A stretch of 52,347 nucleotides of DNA from an uncultured Phycisphaerae bacterium. Its GTDB lineage: Bacteria > Planctomycetota > Phycisphaerae > UBA1845 > PWPN01. Positions 28,378 to 36,929 of this stretch are shown here, piece after piece. A program made the position numbers and the translations under genes. The notes below the pieces were generated by a model. That model was not told where the DNA came from and did not search any database. It worked only from the letters and a program-made list of their open reading frames with translations. Positions within the stretch are counted from its first letter, which is position 1. Every line of letters starts with the position of its first letter. The stretch spans positions 1-52,347 of the forward strand of contig CALLOB010000072.1 in assembly GCA_938005315.1 (NCBI GenBank). Reading direction: 5' to 3'.

Positions 28378-29844
28378 TCAGCCTGCGACGATGTTGACGG
28401 TGATGTCGAGTTCGCGAATCCGCCGTCTGAGGGTGGTGCGGCTGACGCCCAGCAGCCGGGCGGCCGGGGCGATCTGGCCCTGGCAATGCTCCAGGCAGGC
28501 GCAGATGGCCTCGCGTTCGGCGGCCTGGATGGCGCGCTGATAAACGGCTCCGTGAGCCTCGGGCAGGGCCAGCAGGCTGCGGCACAGGCTCCGCAGGGTC
28601 ATGTCGGCAGGATCGCCTGCAGCGGCGACGGTTCCGGCGGCCTTGCCGGGGGGCTTGCCGGGGACGAGCCGGTCGGCGTTGCGGATGGCCTCGGGGAGGA
28701 ACTCGGGGCGGAAGACCGTACCGCGGGCGACCAGCAGGGAGGCCTTGATGACGTTTTCCAGCTCCCGCACGTTGCCGGGCCAGCGGTAGCTCAGCAAGGC
28801 CGGCAACACCTCCGGGGCGAACTGCTGGATGCTGGTGCCCATCTGGGCATTGAGCCGGCGGACGAAGTAGTGGGCCAGGAGCACCACGTCGACCTCGCGG
28901 TCGCGCAGCGGCGGAAGGGCGATCGAGGCCACCTTGAGCCGGTAGTACAGGTCCTGCCGGAAGCGGCGTTCGGCGATCAGCCGCTCCAGCGGCTGGTTGG
29001 TGGCCGCCAGGATGCGAACGTCGCAATGGACGGTTTCCGCCGAACCGAGCCTCTGGAAGGAACCGTCCTGAAGCACCCTCAGCAGCTTGGCCTGGGTGGA
29101 AGGCGGCATGTCGCCGATCTCATCGAGGAACAGCGTTCCGCCGTTGCACTGCTCGAACTTTCCGATGCGGCGCACGTCGGCCCCGGTGAAGGCCCCCTTC
29201 TCGTGTCCGAACAGCTCGCTTTCCAGCAGCGTCTCGGGGATGGCGGCGCAGTTCACCGCCAGAAAGGGCCGGCCCTTGCGGCCGCTGTGGTGGTACAGGG
29301 CCCGGGCGACCAGTTCCTTGCCGGTTCCGCTCTCGCCGTGGATCAGGACGTTGACGTCGCGCGGGGCGATCAGCCCGATCAGCTTGAAGACTTCCTGCAT
29401 GGCCGGCGACTGGCCGATGATCCGTTCCGCGGGGGTATCGACCGGCTCGCTTTCGTAGACCGGCGGGACGGTCATGTCCCGGCTGATGCGCAGGGCGTTG
29501 GTCAGGTGGCTGATCAGCGCCGCCTCGTCCAACGGCTTGATGAGGTAGTCGATGGCCCCGCGTTTCATGGCCTCGATGGCCTGCTCGCAGCTGGCCCGCT
29601 CGGCGATCAGGATGGCGCACAGACGGGGAACCTGCTGGCGGAGGTGCTCGAAGAACGCGAAGCCGTCCAGCCCCGTGCTGCTGACGTCCAGCAGCACGAC
29701 ATCCGGGGCCTGGACCTCGATGGCCTGTCGGGCCTCGTCAAGCCGAGTGACGATGGTCAGGCGGGCACCGATGCGGGCGCAGGACGCCTCGGCCTGTCGC
29801 TGGACGACCGGATCGTTGTCGATGAGCAGCACGCTGCCGGGCAT
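28378..29844 (-). CDS. Sigma-54-dependent NtrC-family response regulator
   Basis: The 488-residue protein has three domains. Residues 1-120 are a receiver (SVLLIDNDPVVQRQAEASCA, phospho-acceptor in PDVVLLDVSSTG, Lys in YLIKPLDE). Residues 150-390 are an AAA+ ATPase with Walker A HGESGTGKELVARALYHHS, the sigma-54 contact loop EKGAFTGAD, Walker B GGTLFLDEIGDM and arginine-finger region RRFRQDLYYRLKV. The C-terminus is a Fis-type helix-turn-helix (AICACLEHCQGQIAPAARLL, then GVSRTTLRRRIRELD). It hydrolyses ATP to open sigma-54 promoters. No partner histidine kinase is adjacent. The best visible target is the promoter at 28218-28233 just downstream. ATG 29844 has only a weak ribosome site. Confidence 0.97.
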   Translation of the reverse strand: MPGSVLLIDNDPVVQRQAEASCARIGARLTIVTRLDEARQAIEVQAPDVVLLDVSSTGLDGFAFFEHLRQQVPRLCAILIAERASCEQAIEAMKRGAIDYLIKPLDEAALISHLTNALRISRDMTVPPVYESEPVDTPAERIIGQSPAMQEVFKLIGLIAPRDVNVLIHGESGTGKELVARALYHHSGRKGRPFLAVNCAAIPETLLESELFGHEKGAFTGADVRRIGKFEQCNGGTLFLDEIGDMPPSTQAKLLRVLQDGSFQRLGSAETVHCDVRILAATNQPLERLIAERRFRQDLYYRLKVASIALPPLRDREVDVVLLAHYFVRRLNAQMGTSIQQFAPEVLPALLSYRWPGNVRELENVIKASLLVARGTVFRPEFLPEAIRNADRLVPGKPPGKAAGTVAAAGDPADMTLRSLCRSLLALPEAHGAVYQRAIQAAEREAICACLEHCQGQIAPAARLLGVSRTTLRRRIRELDITVNIVAG

Positions 29845-30033
29845 GGTTCCATGCTAACCCAATGCGGTCCTGAAGATAAGTCGCGGCCGGCCGGGCTGCT
29901 CCCGGACCACGGCGTCTGACGCCCGTCGAGCCGGTCCGGGGTGAAGCCGGCAGCTCGAGGCGGTATATTGGCCCGGCCGGGGCGAATCGCTGCGGATCGG
30001 CGGTCCGGCCCCGGGCACGGAGCGGCGGCGGAG

Positions 30034-30276
30034 ATGATCGACCGGCTTCGGGCCTGCTTTGCCAGGGCGATGAAGCTCGACGCCCCGGCCGTGGAACGCA
30101 TCGACGCATCCACGACCGCGGCCGACCTTCCGGCCTGGACATCGGTGACGCACCTGTCGCTGATCCTGGAGCTGGAGCGGGCCTTCAACGTGCGTTTCGA
30201 CAATGCCGAGGTGGCCTCGCTGGGCAGTGTCGGGGCGATCATCGAGGCTCTGGCCGCCAAAGGTGTGCGGGCCTGA
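30034..30276 (+). CDS. Acyl carrier protein
   Basis: The 80-residue protein is a stand-alone ACP. WTSVTHLSLILELERAF aligns with the DSLxxxELVxxLEExF helix II. Ser37 is the expected 4'-phosphopantetheine attachment site, but the preceding Asp is Thr (TSV in place of DSL). Trp35 before it resembles ACPs from polysaccharide and secondary-metabolite loci more than the fatty-acid ACP. It is not next to fatty-acid genes. The lipoyl-E2 gene starts 10 nt downstream, so the two are probably co-translated. ATG 30034 follows GGCGGAG closely. In-frame sequence upstream to 29941 is not ACP-like. Confidence 0.85.
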   Translation: MIDRLRACFARAMKLDAPAVERIDASTTAADLPAWTSVTHLSLILELERAFNVRFDNAEVASLGSVGAIIEALAAKGVRA

Positions 30277-30286
30277 GCCGCCGGGT

Positions 30287-31495
30287 ATGCCCGAGGATCA
30301 CGAATTGGCCTCCCCCAACGACAACGTGCAGCCCGTGCTCGTGCCGCAGGTGAACGTCAACGACGACGAGGTCCGCCTGGTCGGCTGGCGCGTGGAAGCC
30401 GGAGCCTGCGTCCGGGCCGGCCAGGTGATCTGCGAGGTCGAGACCAGCAAGTCCGTCGAGGAGATCCCCGCCCCGGCCGACGGCATGTTCGTGCCTGCGG
30501 TCGATGAGGGCCGGATGCTGGCCGTCGGTGCGTTGCTCGGGTACATCGGGCCGTCGCGCGAGGCCGTGGAGGCTTTCCTGAAGGCGTCCTGCGCCGACCG
30601 GCCGGCCGACGCGCCCGCCGCGGACACGCCCCGGGCGACACTGGGAGCCGTACAACTGGCCCGCGAGCACGGCATCGATGTGGCGATGGTTCCGGCCACC
30701 GGAGACAGGATCAGGCGCGAGGACGTCGAGCGGTTCCTGGCTGCGACGGCAGGCGCGGCGATCGGCGACCCCGGGCCCCTGCCCGGCAGAGAGCAGGAGG
30801 CTCTGCCGCCGCTGCTGGCACCGCTGGTGACCGAGCAGCCGCCGCTGGGCGATCATGCCTGGTCGGTCGCCCGACACCTGGCCGCGACGCAGGCCCGCCT
30901 GACGACCACCCAAGTGGCCGCGGACGTGCGTATGGACCGGGTCGTCGCGTGGATGGAATCCCGGCGACAGTCCGGCAGGGTGGCCGGCGTGCCGGCGGCG
31001 ATGATTCATGCCGCGGCCGCGGCGGTCGCGGCCGACGCCCGGCTGGCCTCGTTTCGCCTGGGGCGGCGGGTGTTCCGCTATCAGGCGGTGGATATCGCCT
31101 TCACCGCCCGCAGCGCCGAGGGCCGGCTGTTCGCGCCGGTGGTCCGCGGCGCGGATCGCCGGTCGCCGGACGATGTGGCCGATGAGGTGGCGCGGCTGAG
31201 CATGGCGGTCTTTCGCGGCGAACTGACCGGGGCGGACCAGGCCGGGGCCTGCATGACCGTGTCGGTTTTGGCCGACCGGCCGGTGCGGTGGCATGTCGGC
31301 CTGCAGAACGCTTTCCAGTCGGCCATCCTGTCCTGCGGGGCGGTGCGCGAGGAACTCGTCTTGCTGGAGGGGCAGGCGCGGGCCGTGCCGACGGCGACGC
31401 TGGTGTTGAGCTACGACCACGGGCTGATGGACGGCTGGGAGGCGTCAGGCTGTCTGGACGCCGCCAGGCAGGCCCTGGAAAATCTGGCCGGGTAA
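30287..31495 (+). CDS. Lipoyl-domain 2-oxoacid dehydrogenase-type acyltransferase (E2-like)
   Basis: The 402-residue protein has the E2 layout. A lipoyl domain covers residues 15-90, with the lipoylated Lys55 in ICEVETSKSVEE. A peripheral-subunit-binding-like segment is at about 113-150 (LGAVQLAREHGIDVAMVPAT, GDRIRREDVERFLAA). The C-terminal acyltransferase domain carries the active-site SYDHGLMDGWEA, matching HxxxDG. Normal E2 proteins work with E1 and E3, and neither is present here. Instead it follows an ACP gene by 10 nt and precedes a GNAT gene. E2-type acyltransferases next to ACPs are known from tetronate-type biosynthesis, where they acetylate an intermediate. That role here is inference. 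Confidence 0.85.
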   Translation: MPEDHELASPNDNVQPVLVPQVNVNDDEVRLVGWRVEAGACVRAGQVICEVETSKSVEEIPAPADGMFVPAVDEGRMLAVGALLGYIGPSREAVEAFLKASCADRPADAPAADTPRATLGAVQLAREHGIDVAMVPATGDRIRREDVERFLAATAGAAIGDPGPLPGREQEALPPLLAPLVTEQPPLGDHAWSVARHLAATQARLTTTQVAADVRMDRVVAWMESRRQSGRVAGVPAAMIHAAAAAVAADARLASFRLGRRVFRYQAVDIAFTARSAEGRLFAPVVRGADRRSPDDVADEVARLSMAVFRGELTGADQAGACMTVSVLADRPVRWHVGLQNAFQSAILSCGAVREELVLLEGQARAVPTATLVLSYDHGLMDGWEASGCLDAARQALENLAG

Positions 31496-31577
31496 ACAAT
31501 TCCTGAACCCCTGGGGTCGCGGTGAATCGCGGGCCGGGGCGGGGCCGGGCGCGGCACGAGGACGGAGCTTCCAGGCG

Positions 31578-32822
31578 ATGACGTTGCGCGATTCGCCCGA
31601 CGACCGGCCGGCCAGGGAGACGGCGGGGGACGACGCCCCGGCCTGCGGACGTGCCCAGCTGCGACCGGTGGAGCCGGCCGACGCGCCGGGGATTCACCGG
31701 CTCCTGCAAGCCTGCCTGCCCGACGTGCCGGCCGGCGCCGACCTCTGGCTGCGTCGCTGGCACTGGCAGTACTGGCAGAACCCGTTCCGCCGTGGCCGGC
31801 CGGCCGGTTGGGTGCTGGCCTCCGGCGAGCGGATCATCGGGCACATCGGGGCGGTGTACGTGCCGATCCGCTGGGGGGCCCAGACGGTCACCGGCGTGAT
31901 CGGAGCCGACTATGCGGTGGAGCCGGCCGCGCTGGTCCAGGGGGGAGCATTCGCGGGTCTGGAACTTGCCCAGGCGCTGTTCGAGGCCGCGGGCGACTGC
32001 GTACCGATGGCCACCACGGCCAACGAGAAGACCGCGGCGGTTTTCGCCCGCTACGACTGCGTGCCGGTGGAATGGACGCGCGAAATGTGGCGGGCCCCCA
32101 CCACGCTGGCCCAGCAGATCCGCAGCTGCCGTGGGGCCCGCGGACCGCTGGAAAGGCGTCTGCTGGGCGGCGCCCACGGGCGGGTGCTGCTGGCGCTGCT
32201 GACCCGGCTTTACCGCCGCCTCGAGCGCGTGCCGTCGCTGCCCCTGCCGCGGGGCTGCTGGCTGGAGACCACGCTTCCCCAGTTGTCGCTGCGCCTCGGC
32301 ACCTTCTGCGACGAGGCGGCCGAAACAGGGCCACGCCCGACGGACATGCCGTGCGGCGTGCCGGAAACCGGCGCCTCCGGCAGGCCGTGCTGGCGGATCG
32401 ACCGTTCGCCGGTCTACCTGGAGTGGCGTTACGCCCGCCACCCGGCCAGGGAGCACATCCGGACGATCGTGCTGCGCGACGACGAATACCGCCCGGTGGG
32501 AGCGGCTTTTCTCCATCACGATCCGTCCGACGCGGCCGGGCGGCTGTTCGTGGAGGAGTTGCTGGCGGCACGGGGCCGGCTCGATGTGGTCCGGACCCTG
32601 CTCTGCGCGGCCCTGCGTCATGCCGCAGTGCTGGGCGCGTCCTGGGTGGTGACCACCGGCGGCAGCCAGGCGATGCGGCACATCTTCTGGGAACTGGGCT
32701 TCCAGGAAAGGGCCCGTTCGGCACCGGCGCTGCTGCTGGGCCCGCACGGCACCGCGGAAGACGGCCGGCCCCTGGTGCCGACCGCCGCTCAGGTGGAGTT
32801 CTGGCACGGGGCGATGTTCTGA
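31578..32822 (+). CDS. GNAT-family acyltransferase
   Basis: The 414-residue protein begins its fold at about residue 28 (LRPVEPADAPGIHRLLQACL). It shows the WHWQYWQNPFRRGRP segment typical of large GNAT proteins from glycan loci, then IIGHIGAVYVPIRWG and GADYAVEPA. The second half (SPVYLEWRYARHPAREHIRT, VVRTLLCAALRHAAVLGASW, RHIFWELGFQE) again resembles a GNAT domain, so it may be a tandem pair. The acyl acceptor is unknown. It lies 82 bp downstream of the E2-like gene on the same strand, which suggests a three-gene acyl-transfer cassette. ATG 31578 is chosen because the next protein-like sequence begins soon after it. Confidence 0.75.
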   Translation: MTLRDSPDDRPARETAGDDAPACGRAQLRPVEPADAPGIHRLLQACLPDVPAGADLWLRRWHWQYWQNPFRRGRPAGWVLASGERIIGHIGAVYVPIRWGAQTVTGVIGADYAVEPAALVQGGAFAGLELAQALFEAAGDCVPMATTANEKTAAVFARYDCVPVEWTREMWRAPTTLAQQIRSCRGARGPLERRLLGGAHGRVLLALLTRLYRRLERVPSLPLPRGCWLETTLPQLSLRLGTFCDEAAETGPRPTDMPCGVPETGASGRPCWRIDRSPVYLEWRYARHPAREHIRTIVLRDDEYRPVGAAFLHHDPSDAAGRLFVEELLAARGRLDVVRTLLCAALRHAAVLGASWVVTTGGSQAMRHIFWELGFQERARSAPALLLGPHGTAEDGRPLVPTAAQVEFWHGAMF

Positions 32823-32917
32823 AGGCCGCCCGCGCCGGGACGGTTGGCTTCTGCGGATCGATGACGGGGCTGACCCCTTCCCCGGTCCGGTTGCGCGGGG
32901 GACGGACGGGCGCCGCC

Positions 32918-34279
32918 TCAACCGGGGGTCACGAACGAAGGGAACGGTCGTTCGGGATCCCGGGGGAGGGCCCACCGCCCGCTGACGATCCTCAGAAAAT
33001 ACCGCGTCGCGGGGCACAGGTCTCGCAGGCCCAGCAGATGCCGGGTGTTCGGGCCCGGGGCTTCGACGCTCCGACCGGCCGCCGCGCTTTCACCAGCGGC
33101 GGCGGTTTCATCCGGGGCCGTCGCCGCGCGGTACTCCAGGCGGGATGCGACCGGCAGTCGCGTATCCCAGCGCACCGCCGCGCGGTCGCCGCGGACGGCC
33201 ACCCGCAGGTTGGCCACCTCCCAGGGCGTGAAGAACACCGGGCAGGTCCGCGGACCGAGCCGCACGACCTCCGAGGTGGTGACGAGACTGCGGCCGTCGT
33301 GGGCATAGCAGATGCCCTCGCCCTGGAGTTCGCCGGGCAGCGGCACCTCCAGCGGCGTCTGCCGGAAGATCTCCTCGAAAGCCGCGCCCTGCGGCAGCGT
33401 GAACTCGTATGCCGCGAAGTATCGTCGCAGAACCATCCGCCGGCCGGTGGGATCGATCTCGCCGCCGACGGCGGTGGTGAGGACCGTCTGCGAAACGCCC
33501 AGGACCGCGGTCAGATCGTGCACCGGTCGAAGCACGTTCACGGCCGCGTCCCCCCATCGCGCGGACGCGGCCTGCAGCTTGAAAACCCGGGCAACGCCGT
33601 GATCGCGCGTGTCGCGCTTCGTGACGATGTACAGGTCGCCGGTGGCCGGGTGGACCAGCAGCGTTTCGGCGTCGAAACGGTCCTCGGGCCGCGCGGCCGG
33701 CCGGGCGGGATCGTCGTCCGCGGGGTACTCGAAGCGCAGACGCTCCCATGGCACGGGACCGAAGCTTTCCGGCCCGTCGAGCGGCGGTTCGGTGAAGCGG
33801 TAGATGCACTTGTCGTCCCGGTCGCACGGCGGATTGTCCCCGCCGTCCAGGATGTAAAAAGTGCCCCCGGGGCCTGAGGCGATATCCTCCCAGTCGCGAT
33901 TGCGAGCCCCGGCCAGCTCCACATATCCCAGCAGCCGGACGCGGGCGGGAGCATCATCGGGCTCCAGGAGCAGGGCATACACTCGCGGCGGCCCGGAGTC
34001 GTTGTGCGTCCAGTAAACGCCCCGCCGGCGGCTGCTGGACGCCAGGCCGCTGGATTCGGGCACGTCCGGGCTGTCCAGTACGCCGACCAGCCGGTGCTCG
34101 CCGAAGACCTCGGTACGCCAGGGAAACGGCAGGCCCGGAAGCAGGTCGGCACAACCGGCCAGAGCGGCCGTACACGCGACCAGGAGTCTCCCGAGCAGGC
34201 CGGCGCTTCGGGGCGACCGGCGCCGCGACCCGTGCGATCCCATGGACCACGAACCGACCGATCCTGGATAAGAAGTCAT
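32918..34279 (-). CDS. Putative lipoprotein, beta-propeller-like with C-terminal fibronectin-like domain
   Basis: The 453-residue protein begins with a basic N-terminus and a signal segment ending in ALAGC, a lipobox. The middle resembles a propeller of the phytase/NHL type: ESSGLASSSRRRGVYWTHND, RNRDWEDIASGPGGTFYILD, ETLLVHPATGDLYIVTKR and GEGICYAHDGRSLVTTSE. The last 110 residues (VANLRVAVRGDRAAVRWDTR, LCPATRYFLRIVSG) look like a fibronectin type III or purple-phosphatase N-domain. The function is unknown. ATG 34279 has GGGGGAGG and overlaps the cinA stop by 4 nt (ATGA), so it is coupled to cinA despite having no obvious shared role. Confidence 0.75.
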   Translation of the reverse strand: MTSYPGSVGSWSMGSHGSRRRSPRSAGLLGRLLVACTAALAGCADLLPGLPFPWRTEVFGEHRLVGVLDSPDVPESSGLASSSRRRGVYWTHNDSGPPRVYALLLEPDDAPARVRLLGYVELAGARNRDWEDIASGPGGTFYILDGGDNPPCDRDDKCIYRFTEPPLDGPESFGPVPWERLRFEYPADDDPARPAARPEDRFDAETLLVHPATGDLYIVTKRDTRDHGVARVFKLQAASARWGDAAVNVLRPVHDLTAVLGVSQTVLTTAVGGEIDPTGRRMVLRRYFAAYEFTLPQGAAFEEIFRQTPLEVPLPGELQGEGICYAHDGRSLVTTSEVVRLGPRTCPVFFTPWEVANLRVAVRGDRAAVRWDTRLPVASRLEYRAATAPDETAAAGESAAAGRSVEAPGPNTRHLLGLRDLCPATRYFLRIVSGRWALPRDPERPFPSFVTPG

Positions 34280-35547
34280 CGAGAGCCTCCCCCGCGATCT
34301 GCACGACGGGCCAGCAGCCACAGCCGCAGGCGATTCAGGGCGATCTTGGCGGCGCGGTCGCGGATCTCCTCCCGGTCCAGGAAACTGCCCAACCGATGCT
34401 CCGTGACCACCGCTCCCGCCCCGTCGGCCAGGCCGATGTACACCAGTCCGACGGGCCTGGTCTCGGTGCCTCCGGTCGGGCCGGCGATGCCGGTGGTGCT
34501 GACGGCCAGGTCGGTACCGCCGCGCTGCCGGCAGCCTGCGGCCATGGCTTCGGCCACCTGCGGGCTGACGGCCCCATGGGCGGCCAGCAGTTCCGGCGCG
34601 AGGCCGAGCAGCCGCGTCTTGGCGGCGTTGGCGTAGCAGATCAGGCCCTCGATGAAATAGGCACTGCTGCCGGGGACGTCGGTGAGGCTCTTGGCGATCA
34701 GCCCGCCGGTGCAGGATTCGGCGGTCGCGACCGTGAGCCGCTGCTCGATCAGCAGGGCCGCGACGGCGTGCGCCAGCGTGGCCTGGTCTTCCCCGAAGAC
34801 CAGATCGCCCAGGCGGGCGCGGATCTCCGCGCAGGTGCGCTCGAGCCGTCCGGCGGCCTCGGCCGGGCTTTCGCCGCGGGCATGGACGCGAATGCCGATC
34901 ACGCCGCGCGAGGCGGTGGTGCCGACCAGCGGGTTGCGGTCACGGCGCATCAGGTCCCCGATGCGCTCGCCGATCGCCGACTCGCCCTCGCCGAAGCAGT
35001 TGAGTGTGCGCGAGAGGATCGCCGCCCCGCCGGCCCGCGCGCGGATCCAGGGCATCACGTCGCGGTCGAACATGACCTTCATCTCGCGCGGCACGCCGGG
35101 CATGGCGAAGACCGTCGCCCGTCCGCACGTCGCCCGGATGCCCGGTGCCGTGCCGGCCGTGTTGTCGATCGGCGTGCTGCCCTCGGGAAACATGGCCTGC
35201 ACGACGTTGGCTTCGGGCATGCTGAGGTTGCGGGTGCTGAAGAAGCGACGGATCTGCTCGGCGTGGAACGGGCTGAGCACCAGCGGTCGTCCCATCGCCG
35301 CGGCCAGGGCCTGACGGGTCAGGTCGTCCTCCGTGGGGCCCAGGCCGCCGGTGATCAGCACCACGTCGGCCCGGGCGCAGGCCCGATCCAGCTCGGCGCG
35401 GATCGGCTCCAGGTCGTCCGGTGCGGTGACCTGGAGCAGCACGCGGACGCCGGCCTCCGCCAGCCGCCGCGAAAGCCACGCGGCATTGGTGTCCACGGTC
35501 TGACCGCAGGTCAGCTCGTTTCCGATGCTCAGCAGGATGGCCTCCAT
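34276..35547 (-). CDS. cinA: CinA family protein (molybdopterin-binding domain plus nicotinamide-nucleotide amidohydrolase)
   Basis: The 423-residue protein has the two-domain CinA structure. Residues 1-170 are the COG1058 domain, with EAILLSIGNELTCGQTVDTN and DVVLITGGLGPTEDDLTRQA. The C-terminal 160 residues form the PncC-type NMN deamidase: TVATAESCTGGLIAKSLTDV, YANAAKTRLLGL, and STTGIAGPTGGTETRPVGLV. The N-domain hydrolyses ADP-ribose-type compounds, and the C-domain recycles nicotinamide mononucleotide. It is cytoplasmic. ATG 35547 follows GAAGGGG. A longer in-frame form to 35631 lacks homology. Confidence 0.96.
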   Translation of the reverse strand: MEAILLSIGNELTCGQTVDTNAAWLSRRLAEAGVRVLLQVTAPDDLEPIRAELDRACARADVVLITGGLGPTEDDLTRQALAAAMGRPLVLSPFHAEQIRRFFSTRNLSMPEANVVQAMFPEGSTPIDNTAGTAPGIRATCGRATVFAMPGVPREMKVMFDRDVMPWIRARAGGAAILSRTLNCFGEGESAIGERIGDLMRRDRNPLVGTTASRGVIGIRVHARGESPAEAAGRLERTCAEIRARLGDLVFGEDQATLAHAVAALLIEQRLTVATAESCTGGLIAKSLTDVPGSSAYFIEGLICYANAAKTRLLGLAPELLAAHGAVSPQVAEAMAAGCRQRGGTDLAVSTTGIAGPTGGTETRPVGLVYIGLADGAGAVVTEHRLGSFLDREEIRDRAAKIALNRLRLWLLARRADRGGGSR

Positions 35548-35713
35548 CCCCTTCACGATACTCCGCGACCGATCGGCCTGGAAGCGCGGAAGACGGCGGT
35601 TGACCACGTCGGCGGCGCGGGGTAGAACCATGCGGCGGGCGGCGCGGAACGCGGTTCAGACGTTGCGCCGCCGGCCTGAATGCACGCCGCGGACCGGGCG
35701 GAGGGAAACGATC

Positions 35714-36454
35714 ATGGGCACCCAAGACGCATCCTGGTGGTCGCGACTGCTCCGGAGCCTGGGCCGTGCCCGCCGGACCGGCGTCGAAGCGGCTGATCCG
35801 GCCGTGTCCGCGGCGGCCGATGCCGCCGGCGCGACCGCGGCCTCTCCGGGCGGCGCTCTGCAGCGCTGGGGCCGCCGGGAAGCCGGCACGGCCGACCTGC
35901 AGGAGGGCTACCGCAGGGTCACCGCGCTCATCGAGGACATGCAGCGGCACATGGCCCTGCAGGGAGAGCGCTCCGAGCGCATCTGCGCCTCGCTCGAGCA
36001 GCTGGCCCGTTCGCTGGCGGACCTGCCGGAGCTGTCGCGGCAGCAGGCCTGCACCCTGGCCGCGATCGCCGACCAGATGCAGACCGTGGCCAGCCGCGGC
36101 GAGCAGATGGTCGCGGCGTTGAACGAGATGCCCAGGGCCGCGCGGCTGCAGGCCGAAGCCCTGTCCGGCATCAACCGCCAGCTGGGCATCGCCAGCGAGC
36201 AGGAGGCCGTCTCCCGACAGACGCTGGAGAAGCTCTCCACCGCGATCGGCGCCCTGAGCGACTTCAATGCCGCCCAGGCCGAGGCGATGAAGCAGATGGC
36301 CGCCAGGACCGACGAGCAGAATCGCCGGTTCAACCAGCTTCTGGCCCGCCAGAGCCGCCGGTTCACGATGCTGTTCGCCGTGACGGTCGCGCTGGCGGTG
36401 CTGGCCGTCGTCGCGGTGGTCGTCGGCACGCTGGCCCGCCCCGCGGCCGGATAA
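35714..36454 (+). CDS. Tail-anchored coiled-coil protein of unknown function
   Basis: I do not recognise a family. The 246-residue protein has a disordered Ala-rich start (residues 20-50) and then a long helical stretch rich in Gln, Glu, Ala and Leu (TADLQEGYRRVTALIEDMQR, LEQLARSLADLPELSRQQAC, AEAMKQMAARTDEQNRRFNQ). A single C-terminal transmembrane helix ends it (FTMLFAVTVALAVLAVVAVV, residues about 217-240). It should be anchored in the inner membrane with the coiled coil in the cytoplasm. The heptads resemble chemoreceptor signalling helices, but there is no hairpin tip motif. ATG 35714 has GGAGGG at good spacing. It diverges from cinA. Confidence 0.75.
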   Translation: MGTQDASWWSRLLRSLGRARRTGVEAADPAVSAAADAAGATAASPGGALQRWGRREAGTADLQEGYRRVTALIEDMQRHMALQGERSERICASLEQLARSLADLPELSRQQACTLAAIADQMQTVASRGEQMVAALNEMPRAARLQAEALSGINRQLGIASEQEAVSRQTLEKLSTAIGALSDFNAAQAEAMKQMAARTDEQNRRFNQLLARQSRRFTMLFAVTVALAVLAVVAVVVGTLARPAAG

Positions 36455-36540
36455 CACGCTGGCGACAACCGGTGTTCGGGCCCCTTCCCGCTCAGGCGGC
36501 CACAGAGGCCCCCGGCGGGCCTGAGGAGCTTCTCTCGCCG

Positions 36541-36694
36541 CCTGGGCCGGATCGAGGAACGCGTCCCTCCGGGCGCCGCGGATCCGAACGCGACGGTGCG
36601 TCTTGCTCCTGGAGGGCCCCGCTCCGTCGGGGCCGCCGGATCATGGGCGGAGCGCAGCGCGGAATCCGGGACGCGACGCAGCGCGTCCCTCCGA
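36541..36694. repeat. Second REP-like hairpin cluster
   Basis: Two intact hairpins are present. One is GGCCCCG (36615-36621), loop CTCCGT, CGGGGCC (36628-36634). The other is GGGACGCG (36668-36675), loop ACGCAG, CGCGTCCC (36682-36689), with one loop base changed. Decayed copies lie at about 36559-36570 and 36587-36610. The composition matches the cluster at 2496-2638. It sits in the 36455-36960 gap between the tail-anchored gene and arsR. The remaining part of that gap holds the arsR promoter and no gene. Confidence 0.8.
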
Positions 36695-36900
36695 CCGACC
36701 GCACACGGCAACACCGCCTGCTCGCCGGCCGGCACTGACCGAGGCGGCTGCCCCGTGGCAGGAGGCGGCCCCCTCATCACCGTTCCTTGTGGGGTTTATG
36801 GACGAACACCCGATGAGCCACCCCCGCCGGACATCGCCACCTCCGACACCCGTCGGAACAGGACGCCGCCGGGTTCGGGCCGACGTCGTTCCTGAGGGCC

Positions 36901-36929
36901 TTGACCGGGGGGCGGGCTCATGTCATACT
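36901..36929 (+). promoter_or_regulatory. Promoter of the arsR operon
   Basis: TTGACC (36901-36906) and CATACT (36924-36929) are 17 bp apart. They match the -35 box at five of six positions and the -10 box at four of six. A TGT just before the -10 gives an extended -10 element. Transcription would start near 36936, a short leader before ATG 36961. Confidence 0.65.

Noticed and set aside
36596-36895. Open frames across the second REP-like cluster
   Set aside because: They encode only translated repeat sequence.
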